This document shows, piece after piece, positions 50,897 to 62,900 of a stretch of 64,000 nucleotides of DNA (the first letter of the stretch is position 1; each line of letters begins with the position of its first letter). The position numbers and the translations under genes were made by a program. Below the pieces are notes generated by a model. It did no database searches and was not told the DNA's origin. It was given only the letters and a program-made list of their open reading frames with translations. This stretch comes from Channa striata (lineage: Eukaryota > Chordata > Actinopteri > Anabantiformes > Channidae): contig CM065178.1 of the NCBI GenBank assembly GCA_033026295.1, positions 21,653,781 through 21,717,780 of the forward strand, given 5' to 3'.

Positions 50897-52089
50897 CATG
50901 AATTGCATGAGAGAAACACACATACATACACCACCCTCCTGATGCAGCACAACGGGAGCTTCCAAATGTTCAAATCCTATACACCCCTCGCCACCGCAGC
51001 AGGTCCGCGGGGACTGGAAAAATTTAATCACACTAAACATATGTAAGGTGGGGTGACACACGATCAAATAAAAACCGGCATGAAAGGAGGCAAACGGGAG
51101 TGATGTCGAGAGGATTTGTACTGTATGAAATGCGTTCCCACGGGAGCAGGTGGGCTACACCTCACCCCCACACACCGAGGCCAGCGGCGGGGGGGTTCAG
51201 GGTTTCACGATGGAAGTCGACGCATCCGTCTGGCAGGGGCGGCTCTGCACAACACGCTGGGAAACGTGCTTGTGAGCGTGCAGGTACAGCGCTCACGACT
51301 GCAGCTCACCGACCGAGGTTCTTCACCTCGATCATTCTGTGAATGTAAGTTTATGCAAAATCGCACGTGCCACTCGTGTTGGCTTGACGTGAAAGCCGCT
51401 GCTGCAGTCTGTACTGGAGTTACTTCGAGTCGGTTAATTGACACCCCGGAGCAAAAAGCCTGGAATAGGCTGGATTTTCAGATGGCTGGAATAACCGAGC
51501 ATGATTTGGCAGGAAGTTCAGCCGGCCAAGCTGGAGAACGAACATCTCCATATGGTATTTTTAGACTTCAGCGATGCCGTTGGCTGTACATCACATGAAC
51601 TGTTGCAGAAATCTCAGCGTTTGCAGCACTGTGAACTGACCGACGACTCACTAAAGTGTGTAGCAGATCATGGCAGTATGTAACAGGAGTGACAGAAGAC
51701 AATTTCACAGCTACCTTTAAGTAGTAAGTGGTGCAGTGAAAAGCAACACAAAAGGCTGTTCCCGTATCCATTAGGTCACTGTATAAGAATCATGGACTAT
51801 AGGACAGTTTTTAATGGTCTTGGTTACATAAATTCATTATTTTGACATTTAAATCTTTAATTTCTTCCAGCACGTATTGTCGTTTGGTGGGCAAATGAAG
51901 ACACAGCAAGACAGCATCCCAACAATGAATATGGTCAGGGTCAGATGTGGATGTGTTTCGGGTTAGGGATCGGGGGCCGATCATTCCACTGAGCTGCAGC
52001 TTCTTCCTGTCTGCTGTCGCGGTGCAGCTGTGCAGCAGCGTGTCAGGATTCTCTCTATTTCCACTCATGCAGAATGCAGTTTGGCATGT
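49601..52089. other. Intergenic, no gene seen
   Basis: Contains a GGGGGCA-rich patch (50020-50050), an AT-rich stretch (50155-50350), a T-run at 50677-50694 and a GT microsatellite (50860-50888). No coding exon is supported. Confidence 0.5.
50860..50888. repeat. (TG)14 microsatellite
   Basis: Uninterrupted TG run followed by TGGGTGGGTG. Confidence 0.95.
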
Positions 52090-52790
52090 GGATTGTATTC
52101 ACAACAATGGGACGAGAGCATGATTTGACCTTTGACCTAGGGTCACCAAAGCCTAAGGAGTTGGTCCTTGAATTGATGTAGATGCTTGTTTCACATTTGA
52201 AGAAATTTCCTCTTGGTGTTTTAAGTGATATTGTGTTTGCAATGAAAAGGAAAAGAGGCAAAAGGGAATCTGACCTTCTGACCACTGACCAACAAAACAC
52301 AATCAGTTCATCCTTGAGCTCAAGTGGATGTTTGTTCATTTAGAGAAAATTCTTTAAACCATTCTTAAGATATTGCAATACAACAATGGGTGGATGTGAT
52401 GTCACAGTGACCTTGACCTCTGACCCTTACATCCAATCTGTTGGATGTTTGTGTTAAATTTGAGTAAATTCATTCGAGGCATTACGATGAGACTGAATTG
52501 ACAAGTGTGAAAGGAACACGTCATAATAACTGTCACATTCCCAAATCCCAAAATCTAATCAGTTCATCCTTCCTGTTAGATGTTTGTGTGCAATTTGAAA
52601 AAAATCTCTTAGGGCTTTCTTGTGATGCCGTGTTCACAAATATAGACAGACATTACATCACTGTTACCTTAATCTTTGACACCCAAAATCTATTCAGTTT
52701 ATCCTTAAGCCTAAGTAAAGCTTCGTACCAAAGTTCCCCCAAGGTATTCCTGAGATGTGACAATCACAAGATGGGGACGGACAACTTGAA
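52090..52790 (+). repeat. Degenerate tandem repeat, about 150-bp period, 4-5 units
   Basis: The block TGACCTTTGACC / AATC(T/A)AATCAGTTCATCC / TTG-AG-TAAGTGGATGTTTG / AAATTTGA-AAATTC / TTCTTGAGATAT / TTCACAA recurs four to five times with heavy divergence (for example TTGACCTTTGACC near 52126, AGTTCATCCTTGAGCTC near 52305, AGTTCATCCTTCCTGTTAG near 52559, AGTTTATCCTTAAGCC near 52695). It ends GATGGGGACGGACAACTTGA near 52772, the known terminal part of a repeat frequent in fish genomes. It probably belongs to a transposon with internal subrepeats. Confidence 0.7.
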
Positions 52791-55339
52791 ATTATGAGGC
52801 CTCAGGCTAAAGCAAGCCACCATTATAAATTCTTAATCTGTCTATTCCAAAAGCAACTTGTGAATTTTCTTTTTGTCATCTTTATGCTCATCGGTTTCAT
52901 GCAACTATACCTGCACGATTAAACACGGAACGATTACTAACGCAAACCACCGTTCGCTCTTGGCGGACATCGCTACCTGGCGTTGGAGCTGCATGTGCAA
53001 CCTCTGCCACAGTTTAAATGAGTCAGTCATCGAACACACACGGACAATGCTGCAGTTTTTCCGATGAGGACGTTCTGTGTGGGAGGAATCTAAAGCGCTG
53101 AGTGAGGACACGCAAAGGTCAGAAACATGGGGCAACAGTTAAAAGTTGCTGATGCCCCCAAATTTAATTCCGGAGGTCATGATATCAAAGACTGCACATC
53201 AAAGGCGCCTTGTAAAGAATTCTGCCCCCAATCTACATATCTATCTGAGAAGAGCTATTTTAAATACATGCAGGTGAGCGTGGAATAAGGTTCAAAGCAT
53301 CTAGAGATGTGGAAGAAGCGCGCTGTCGTCTTTAAGGTTGAGTTAGGAATATTGTGGGGCAGGTGCAACAAGGGAGACGAGACGAGCTGGGTCACGGAAA
53401 GGGCAAGATCTACGCAGAAAACTCCCTCAGGGAATCACAGGCCGGTCACGGAGGAAATCCATCAGCAGGACGAAGCCGCAAAGCTGAAAAGATTTGCTCC
53501 GCAGGCAAAACAGTCAGTGGGTAAACTGCGAACGTGAGGTGTGACAGAAACTGGACAGGAGCGTTGAAGATGCGTTGGCTGTGATTCTGGCACATCTTCG
53601 GATGCGTTTCCCGCCTGAATCCCCCGTGAAAAACATCAGCAAACACTCGCACTTCCTACATGAAGTTCTACGTGCACTTTGTGGGAAAAGACACCGTCTG
53701 TCCCGTTTCGATAAGCAAGGAAACATAAATTATGTCGCGACAGAAATCGCGGGCCAGTGGTAAGAAATTCATTTGTCACCTGATTTGAATATATCGTCAC
53801 ATTAATCCGGAGTGTTATAAAGGAAAGGGACTAAAGGATTTCTGAGCCGGCATATTTTTGGACAGGTATGGGTGGGAAGAGATTAACACATGGGAGTAGA
53901 TTTAAGGAGACGGTCGATAAGACCACAGGAAACGGTGAGCTCCGCTCTATCTGGTGCCGATAAAACAGACAATGGCTGGTTTAGTCTGTGGAGCTCCCAG
54001 TGTCACGGGAAGCCGCTGCAGATGAGCAGCTGAAAAGGAAATGCTTTGGTGCACCGAGGTGCGTCAGAGATGGAGCCCTGCGGTCGGAACGTCATTGTCT
54101 GAAAAGTAGAGTCTGAACCTTTATCTCAAACAGGTGGGACACGAAGCTCTTACTGCAGTTAAGCAGTTTGGTCGGACTTAAACTGGAACGGAAATTTGCA
54201 AATCGTGAAGACCCGTACGACTACGGTGACTGTTTTACATGGATCCACATGCTTCATCAACAATTTTACCAAAATACACTTTGACTTAAATTTCTACAAG
54301 TTGCCAAGCAGCAGTGGAATATTTGGAATATTTGCACCGACACAAAAATGTAATAATAAAACTGTATTGGCCAATAAACTGATAGTGTGTCATTATTTTG
54401 ACACCGAAAGCGGTTCTGTCAGTGGAGACCTGCCCCGGATTATGACTCAGGAGTTTGTCTTTTCCGCCGTGTGCTTGTTTTATACTTAAGCCCTTGGCAG
54501 GTGCTGCGCTGCTGCCATCCTCTCCTCTCACCCTGTAGTAAACGGAGAACCTTTTCCAATCTGCTGCAGGAGACTCAGGTTTCTGTGCGCCAGCGCGTGA
54601 CGTCAGCCGCGATCCCTCGAGGATGGATAAATGACAAAAGATATGATTCTCGCCATCTCATCCCCTCTTTCTGCCTCCTTCCTCGGCTGTTTCAAAGGAC
54701 AGCGTTGAACGGGAGGCAGCAATAAAAAAGGAGAATTTGTGTGTCTGTCGGCTCGCTGATGCCCCTGTAGATCCTCCACCCCCCCATCCCTCGGAGCCCC
54801 AGGCCCCCCAGGGAGAGCTGGCTACGGAAGACGCCTCTCTGTCACAACACTGACAAGCCAAGGGTGGCCCTTCTCCCACTAAGCCCAGAGGTGACAGAGC
54901 TGGGAAGAAGTCCGTGACCTCATCAGCGCTCATTCTGTCAGGGAGCCGTCACTCTCAGGGACTCGAAGTCACGGGCAGATTCCCATTAAGAGGTTAATGT
55001 GGTGACACAACACGTGACGGCACAAAAACGAGCGCGCGGGCCGTGCGACACAACCCACTCACCCCCGCATCTGTAAGTACACGGGCACACACACACACAC
55101 ACACAAAGACACTGTCACTCAAGCAACCGGGGTACGTGAGCTGACACAAGATGGAGGGTGCTTATGTAACACTCGATTCATTTCAAAGGTGTAATTGCAT
55201 GTCTGTTTGGGTCGGGAGGAAGAGGCTCTTGGCACCAGCAATATCAAAGCTGACATTCGTCAAAGACTGACAAAGTAACTAACACAAAGCTATTTCTGGA
55301 TTGTTCACAAAAAGAAAAACACAAAAATATCAGGCCTGA
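52791..55339. other. Intergenic downstream of nf2, no gene seen
   Basis: Several chance open frames, a CA run at 55086-55107 and GC-rich patches. No exon or recognisable element. Confidence 0.5.
55086..55107. repeat. (CA)11 microsatellite
   Basis: Short CA run downstream of nf2. Confidence 0.9.
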
Positions 55340-56854
55340 TAAAAATTTATTGTTCATACAAAAGAAACGCTACAGTATATATCTGTTACAATGCAGATAA
55401 AAAAATAATAAAAGTACTGTAACTTCATTTTAAATACTGCTTACTATCTTGTTGAATGCAGGCGAGGAGAAAAATATAGATTTTCTTCTCTTTCTTCATT
55501 ATAATTCCCAAAAATAAATTGCTTTCAGAGGGAAAGAGCACATTAATTCAGAAATACACATTAATTCAAAATAGATGCAAATTCAGGTTTTAAAAAAGTG
55601 GTCGTCTTCACACACAAACACACAAAGAGATGATAGATGTGAGTTTGTGTCACATCTAAGAATCACAGTTCCTTCATCCAGTTTGAATTTTTAGAACCGT
55701 AAACACAAATGATCGTCTCTCCACCTTCAGGAGCAGAGCGTGGCGCTCTGGAACGCCCTGGACGCCCTAATCAGCTGCTCGAGGCAGCCACAGATACACA
55801 GCACAGCTTCTCTGCGCGTACAAGACGTAAACGTAGGTTCTAAGGCTCCGTGTGTAACACTTTGTCTGCATTCGCCACAAAAAAAAGTCCCACAAAGTCC
55901 CATAAATGCAGATTCTAAGATTAAAAAAAAAAAAAACAACAGCAACAAAAAACCGTTCACTCAACTAAAGCAAATTCCTTATAATAAATCACAGAATTCA
56001 ATTTTTGTGTTGAACAAGCTCAAGATTCAGCACAGCTCATCAACTCCAACTATTAGCAATAAATGGCTCACATTATGCACGGTGACAAAGAAATGCTTTG
56101 TATTTACGGCCTGGACATTCCATTTCTCACACAAACGTTGCCGTGAGCTGAGGAAACGACGGGAGCATGAAGTTATTAAGCAAAGAAAAGACAAATTTTA
56201 TAAAGTTGTATGCTGGTATTTTGATTTAAGCGGAATACAACTAATGGCCGGTGTGAAAGCAGAAGGCAGTGTAATATACATATGGTATATTGTTCTATAT
56301 CATTTTTAAATATGAAATATTTATGTCAGGGTACAGGTGACATATTGTCCATAGAAGCATTTAATATCTTCAACTCTTCCATTAGTGGTATGTTAAAGTA
56401 AAATAAAAAAAAAACTCCCTTAATATTGGTCGTCCCATCCAGCCTTGATGAGACGACGTGTCCTGGTTGGACAGAAACACTCTCCCAACCTGAGAAACAC
56501 GATCACATCTTGTTCTTCTTTTTTTTCCATCTATTATCTAATTTCAGTCTTCAACATAAATAAAATACACGCTGCAGTTCACTTCAAATATTCACAGAAA
56601 ATGTGCAGCATTAGCACATCTGCTGTAAACACAAAATCTTTTTATGAATCCCAGATTTAGTGCAGATACGTTACATATGCATTAGCTTGTGCACGCACAT
56701 GAGGCCCCTGGAGTCGGTGCAGATCTAGGCAGTGAACATTTTCTTGCTTGCAGAGCTTCGTAGTGGTTCATAGTCATTCCGAGGAACGCCTCAGTCGTTC
56801 AAACTGACCAGGAATGTGGAAATAAGAGGTTCTTCACTTTTACAGATACGTAGC
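55340..56854 (-). other. nf2: Probable nf2 3' UTR
   Basis: Sequence between the nf2 stop codon (56857-56855) and a candidate polyadenylation hexamer at 55351-55346. It is AT-rich, with several A/T tracts (55397-55410, 55922-55936, 56404-56414 on the plus strand). Long open frames here, including 189 codons on the plus strand, are antisense to the UTR and show no domain. The extent is inferred from the hexamer only. Confidence 0.5.
55346..55351 (-). promoter_or_regulatory. Candidate nf2 polyadenylation signal (AATAAA)
   Basis: A minus-strand AATAAA lies about 1.5 kb past the nf2 stop. It is a plausible 3' end but unproven. Confidence 0.35.
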
Positions 56855-56905
56855 TTAAAGCTCCTCAAAGAAGGCCACTCTGGACTTTGTGCTCTGTAGT
56901 GTTAG
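56855..56905 (-). CDS. nf2: nf2 terminal coding exon (equivalent to human exon 17)
   Basis: The acceptor TCTCGTCCACAG is followed by CTAACACTACAG, encoding LTLQSTKSRVAFFEEL and TAA at 56857-56855. Only 51 coding nt, too short to appear as a long open frame. It differs from the human isoform 1 tail by one residue (Thr for Ala). This closed-form C-terminus is needed for intramolecular FERM binding. Confidence 0.95.
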   Translation of the reverse strand, partial: LTLQSTKSRVAFFEEL

Positions 56906-59900
56906 CTGTGGACGAGAGAACAACAGACCCGATTAGATTTTCAGCGGTGAAAGTAGAGAAGAACAGAATACAGCAGAGTGACGTTAATGCAAATGGAAAT
57001 CCTCACTGGAGACTGGTGTCATGGCTCTTTCTGCCTGTGATCAAAACGCTGCGAATCTTTATAGTTTGACAGTCGACAAACTTGCAGGACAAATACAGTT
57101 TTCTTATGTTGTATTAGGGCCACGGCACGTCAGGCCACCGTCAAGCGTCTGTTGCCCTAGTTTTTGCAGTGTCCTGCACCGAGCCAGCAAGTGGAATTAA
57201 CCTGCCATTAACCGGACAAAGGGTTGACAAATGTGCTACGATTTGCAACTCAGTCAGAAGTAACCGTAATCATCTGTTGAGCGGTAGCGAAGCGACAACT
57301 GTTCCTTCGCCTTTATATCCACAGTATATTCACCAACCGCTGTTGTTTGGTTTAGACGTTATGTTCGAAGCCCAATAATGTAGCCTACTGATGATGATGA
57401 TGATGATGGGAAGCTGTGGCATTAGGACCATTTCGATGTGTCCTCGAAAGACTATCATGCCAAAGAATAAGCACAACGCGCTGAGCAGTGACATTAGCAT
57501 TAGTAAGTTTAACAGCGTGACGCGTTGCCCCATTTAATCAAAAGCAGCGGATAATAGGAGAGCACACTTCTGCGTGTCGACTGTACAAACAATCCCCGAG
57601 GTTATTCTGTTTGTGCTATGCGAAGGCATGCGCCAGTGTTGATGCATCTTACACTAATCCTAATTTACATCGACGGAACAGAAATGAGCGTCAGTCGGGG
57701 TTTACTACAGCCAGCGCTAATGGAAAAAGAAATGGTTCCGAAACTCCTTACTACTGCAGAGACAGACCCGGAGGAGCAAGATCAATATCGGCCAGAGAAA
57801 ACACCAGTAATTGTGTTTCTTTCCGGGTTTAAGAGAGCAGGTGACGGAATCATTTAGGCCGTGGGCTGCGCTGTAACTCTTTCAAACACATCTTAGCATG
57901 AGCTCATCTGATACAGCACGAGGAAGTATCACTTCAAATTGGCTGGGCAAACTTTTTTCCTCCATTCAACATCTGCAGGGTGAAGGGAATTACAGCGGCC
58001 GCCGTGGTAAATATTAGACGAGGGATGAAGGAGGACAGTTTGAGAAATGCGGGGTTTATTTCCGGGGAGCGTGTAGACGGAGGGACTTAAGCAAATCCAC
58101 ACAGTAAATGTGTGGGAGAGGGATGGATTTGCGGTGTTTACTGTTCACCTTCTATTGTCCCAGATGACGAGCGGCCTGAACTAAACTAGCGAGTGTGTGT
58201 GTTTATCTGTGTCTGACTCTCCAGCCTTGTGCTCCAAACTAACCACAGGCCCCACGCAGGGGAAGGCCACAGCTCTTTATTCTGCGTATTAATGTTAGGA
58301 AGAGCACAATGTGCGGAGAATAAACGTTGTTGTGTGTTGTTTAGCACAACGAGCCTCACATTCAGCCTCCTTTGTGTCTGGATGGACGGTAGAAAATCTA
58401 TGGAAATTCTTCGCAGTGATACTTTACCAACCATCTCTGCAGCGGCTGTGTTGACTTGTTAAGAACGGGCTCTCCTGACAGGCCTGGTGCTAACAGAGCG
58501 GAACCTGTGCCCCCGCTACGGTGCAAAAGCACCGGGCTGAGCCGAGAAACCATTCATTAATCATCCTGAGGGGAGAGGGAATCTGGACAGACAACACTTC
58601 GACCCAGGGGTGCAGCCGGTCCGGAAGCCTCTGGTTCAGAGATCCGTGCTTCGTTCTACATTCCCTCTGCTTTTCTTTTCTCATCGCCTCCCCCTAATCC
58701 TGTCCTCCTCTGGTCTCCCACTTCAAAGTGTGTTCTTAGCACTTCTCCCCGACTCGGCCTTCCTCAAACTCCTCATCCTTTGAACAATTTTTTTGTCAAC
58801 CTCAGCCTCTCCAAAACTTTTGACTTTTTTCTGGCAGAGCTGACTTAGCTTCCCCGCTCTCCAGTTCTCACCCTTGTCCCTGCCAGGGACCCCAGTCCTT
58901 CCCCCCACTAACAAGACGAATGCCAGTCGCCTCTGGTTCAATTAAACCGACACTTTTAACTTTGCTCCTTTTCCCCCTGCATGACAGAATGTCCCCATCC
59001 ATCCCAATGACTAATCACCGCGCAAAATTCAATTAGCGTTCCCTTGCCTTGTCTATTTTACACGAGGAGAACAGAATGCAGCAGGGGTGGGCGTTCCGTT
59101 GTACCATGTGCCGAGAATGTAGCCCGGGTTTCCATTTAATACATTTATTGAAATCAGACAGATACTGGAATGGAAAGATAAAGGAGAATGAAGCTAATCT
59201 GCCAGTTCATCTGAGGACAGCGACAACCGAACGTATTTTTATACCAACTCCGCTGCCTTTGACCAATCCATTATGAAATATCCCTCAAGCTGAATGGATG
59301 TGTCACTTCTTTGTGTAATTTCATGTCATTACTAAACAAGGACGTAATAAAAAGACTTCATTTTCAGGCCGCCGAGGTATAACTAAAATGCTGCAGCTAT
59401 TCTTACTGATGAACTTAAATGCGTGTTGCATACAAAAACACACTTTCCTCTTCTGCTCTGCAAAATCTTTTGCATACACCGAAGGCCGGTAATCACCGTG
59501 CGCTCTGAGGGGTCATGGTTGAGGGTTTACAGCGCCGCTCACTCCCCCGGCAGCCTCCGTCAAAGATGAATCGGAAGGCTGAAAAATCAACCTGAGGCCA
59601 AGTAGAGATGACTGTTATTAAGTGATACTTTGAGAATCAATACGGCGCCTTAAAATAATACCGTGGTGAGGCAGGGGCGTCGCACATGAAAGGACTAGCA
59701 CAGTTTTGACTTGAAAGATGATGAAAGATCAGTATTAACAGCCAATTCACACCTCATCACTTCACTGTGTCTCCAGCCGACTGCGCAACTGCCGAATAGC
59801 TAAGAATGAATTTCAGCCCGAGACGTTTTCTGTGAAAACCCAGAGCTTGATCTCAAGTGTGATAGACATTTGCAAAGAAACTATATCCTGTGTCGTGAAG

Positions 59901-62900
59901 CAGATTGTACACAATTTAGCTAAAATTTGAAGTTGATATAATTAAAAACAACAATGTGATTAACTATTTTCAGTAAACAAGCTTGAAGCGCTGGCATTCG
60001 CCGGGAGAGAAACAACGTCTGGCTCTTTGAAATAACACTTCTGTTCTGCCACTAACCTATTGATAACATTTGTGCAAACATAACTGAGGAGAATCATGCA
60101 TGTGCTGTACACTGTACTTCAGAGCCGAGGATGCATTAACCATGAATCACAGAGGGCAGGCTGCAAGTGTTTGCGCCTGGTAACACGAAGGCTGACAGGA
60201 TGAGGATTGGCCAGAGTACAGCGCCGTCTGTTTAAGCGTCGCCGCACTAGAGCTGTCAAACTAGGGCTACTCAGTTACATACTCACGTATGTATTGAAGT
60301 GAAAATTTTAAAAAATGTAACTTTAGATATAATTGAATTGAAATAAAGATGGCTACAACATAAGACTTGACGGGATGCACTTTACAATCCGGACAAAAGC
60401 CTACTTGAGTCCACACTTGCACCAATGCCCATCACTGACCTAAAGGATCGCAGGTGTAATTCTAGTGGGCTCATTTGTTTAGCTCTTCTTCTGTGGTAAT
60501 GGAACCGCCTGACTGTGTGACAGGACGCCAACAGGCTCTGCCAGCAGATCCGTCGTGTTCTGCCTAACCTTTGGCTGAACTAAACATGATGCAAGCGTGA
60601 CAGAGAGAGTTTGGGATTGTACTGAGGGGTGAAAGTGCACAGCTGTAAAGGAAAGTGGTTCACTTGATATGTAAGACAAGACATGCGAATCATTGCAAAA
60701 TGGAATAGGGCACCATAATCAGTTGATATGGATTGTTTTGTTTTCATTTTTTCTTATCCTTTATCTATAGTAGGATCAATGGGTTTGTGTGTCTCCAATA
60801 TGTGTGTAATTTATCTTCCTTAATTAATAAAACATTAACAAGTTGACAATGTTTCTTCAACATGTTAAGGACATGTAATATTAGATTAAGATGTCATTTT
60901 GATGTCCATCAAAATGACGGAAAGTCTCATGCAACGTCTGCTTTGAAGAAACCTGGGAAATACCTGGTGTACACGATGTGCCTTCCTGTGTTTGTGGATA
61001 TACCTTTTTAAAGTTGCTGTGCTTGCTGGTCCCCTGCTCTGTGTTCTGGTTGTGAATGATGTCCAGTGGAGTCTCTCTCTCTTTCAGCTTCAGACTTTCA
61101 ATCTCCGTCTTCAGCTCATTCAGCTGCTCCTGCAGGTGTTTGCTCTTTTCCATGTACTCCACCCTAAACATGGACAAATGGCAGGTTGGGAGAGTTTAAC
61201 TTAGAACAAGGACTTTATTTAAAGATCTTCACTATGTCAGAAATGTAGAAAACGAACCCTGTTTTGTGATTTTAATAATAAGTGAGTTCTTGGCACACTG
61301 AAGCCAAAGTTGAAGAACCCTCCTTGTTTCTGTGTATGCACATGTAACCACCAGTATTGGACCTGTAGGGTTTTTTTTTTGTTTTTTTTACTAATTACAT
61401 GAAATCTCCACAGCCAGGTCACACTTGTCTAAATGTAGTCTTTCCTGCTGTAATTACTGAGAGAGCGAGAGGAAAATGGCTAAACACAACAGTGGCAGCT
61501 AATGCTGAGGGTCAATTACTCGTGTGACCTCCTGAATCAAAATGTGCATATTTAAAAGTGAAGGTGTTCTTCCAATCGCAGCAAAAACAAGGTTTGTTAT
61601 TTACGAGTTCCAATGAAAGAAACAATTGTTAAAAAACTCCTTCTGCTGATTATTTCATCATGTCAATACCTAATACACCACTCACGTTAAGCAACAGAAT
61701 GTAAGAAGCCAACTCGGCGAGACATAAATTATCAGGCAGCATCAGCAAAGTAGGGCTGGTCACTCACTTCTCCTTCTCAATCTCCATGGAGAGGCGTTTC
61801 ATGTCAGTATCTTTAAAGTCAAAGCTGAGGTTCTCCCTGCTGAAGCTTAGGTCGGGAGGCATGCTGTCAGATGGCATTCCAGGGGACTGGGAGAGGAGAT
61901 GGAACGACAGATTAAAATGCAGCCAGATAAAGAAGAGCTGAGCAAAATACAGGGGAGACACAGGACATAAAGATTATAGGGTCACAATACACAGGTGAGG
62001 GGAAACGTACAGAAAAGATGAGTTCAACACAAAGAGAAACAAATATGACAACTTGACGGTTACGGAGCAACGAACATGCAGATACGCATTTCAAGATTCC
62101 GGCAAAATATCTGTAATTTCTTTGCAGGTCTCACCTGATCAGGAAATGGACACAATAACACAACATCATGCAAATCCATCGCTTCGCATGCGCTACGCTG
62201 CAGGGTGGCTCCATTCAAAGTAGGAGCAGCCTGGCAGCGCATGAAGAGCTATTCTACCAAGACCAGCGGACAATGGATCAGGGGAAAACGGTTCTTTGAG
62301 TGTGTCACTCAGCAGCTAATGTGGTTACGGGGTCGTTCCAGTGGCAGCATGTCTTTTGTATGAACAGTACATTTGCACGTAATATCTGTGCGAGTCTGTG
62401 TTCACAGAAGGTTCTCGATTCATAAGCCCGCAGGTGAACACGTCTTTATCAGTGGCCAGCATCGCAATACCGCGTCTGTGTGCATATGTGCGCCTGTGTG
62501 TGAGCAGATGAATGTGTGCTGTGTGGGTTTTTAGCATGTTGGAAGCTCTCGCGTAGGCGGCCTTACATGCTGCCGGCTCTTATGTAAGTAAATCCTGTTC
62601 ATTGTGCTGCGAGTACGCGTGTGCTATTAGCGATCCCAGATAAATCACCTCAGTGAGCTCATACTACCAAAAATATTTTACTCCGAAACAGCGCTAATAG
62701 ATTTGGACGGACGGTACATGGGCATGTAAATTGTAAGGCTGTACTGCTTTTCTTTCTGTTTTATCCTTAAACTTTAGAATATTAAATAAAGTAACTTAAG
62801 ACGACAACTAATGAAAACAAAAAATAATTTGAAATATATTTATTTGAAATCTCAGGTACTCTGGAGGAAAAGCTGCATTGTCATCTTAAATAACATTATA

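Noticed and set aside
55740..56309. 189-codon plus-strand frame
   Set aside because: It is antisense to the probable nf2 3' UTR, includes a poly-A-encoded Lys/Asn run and shows no domain.
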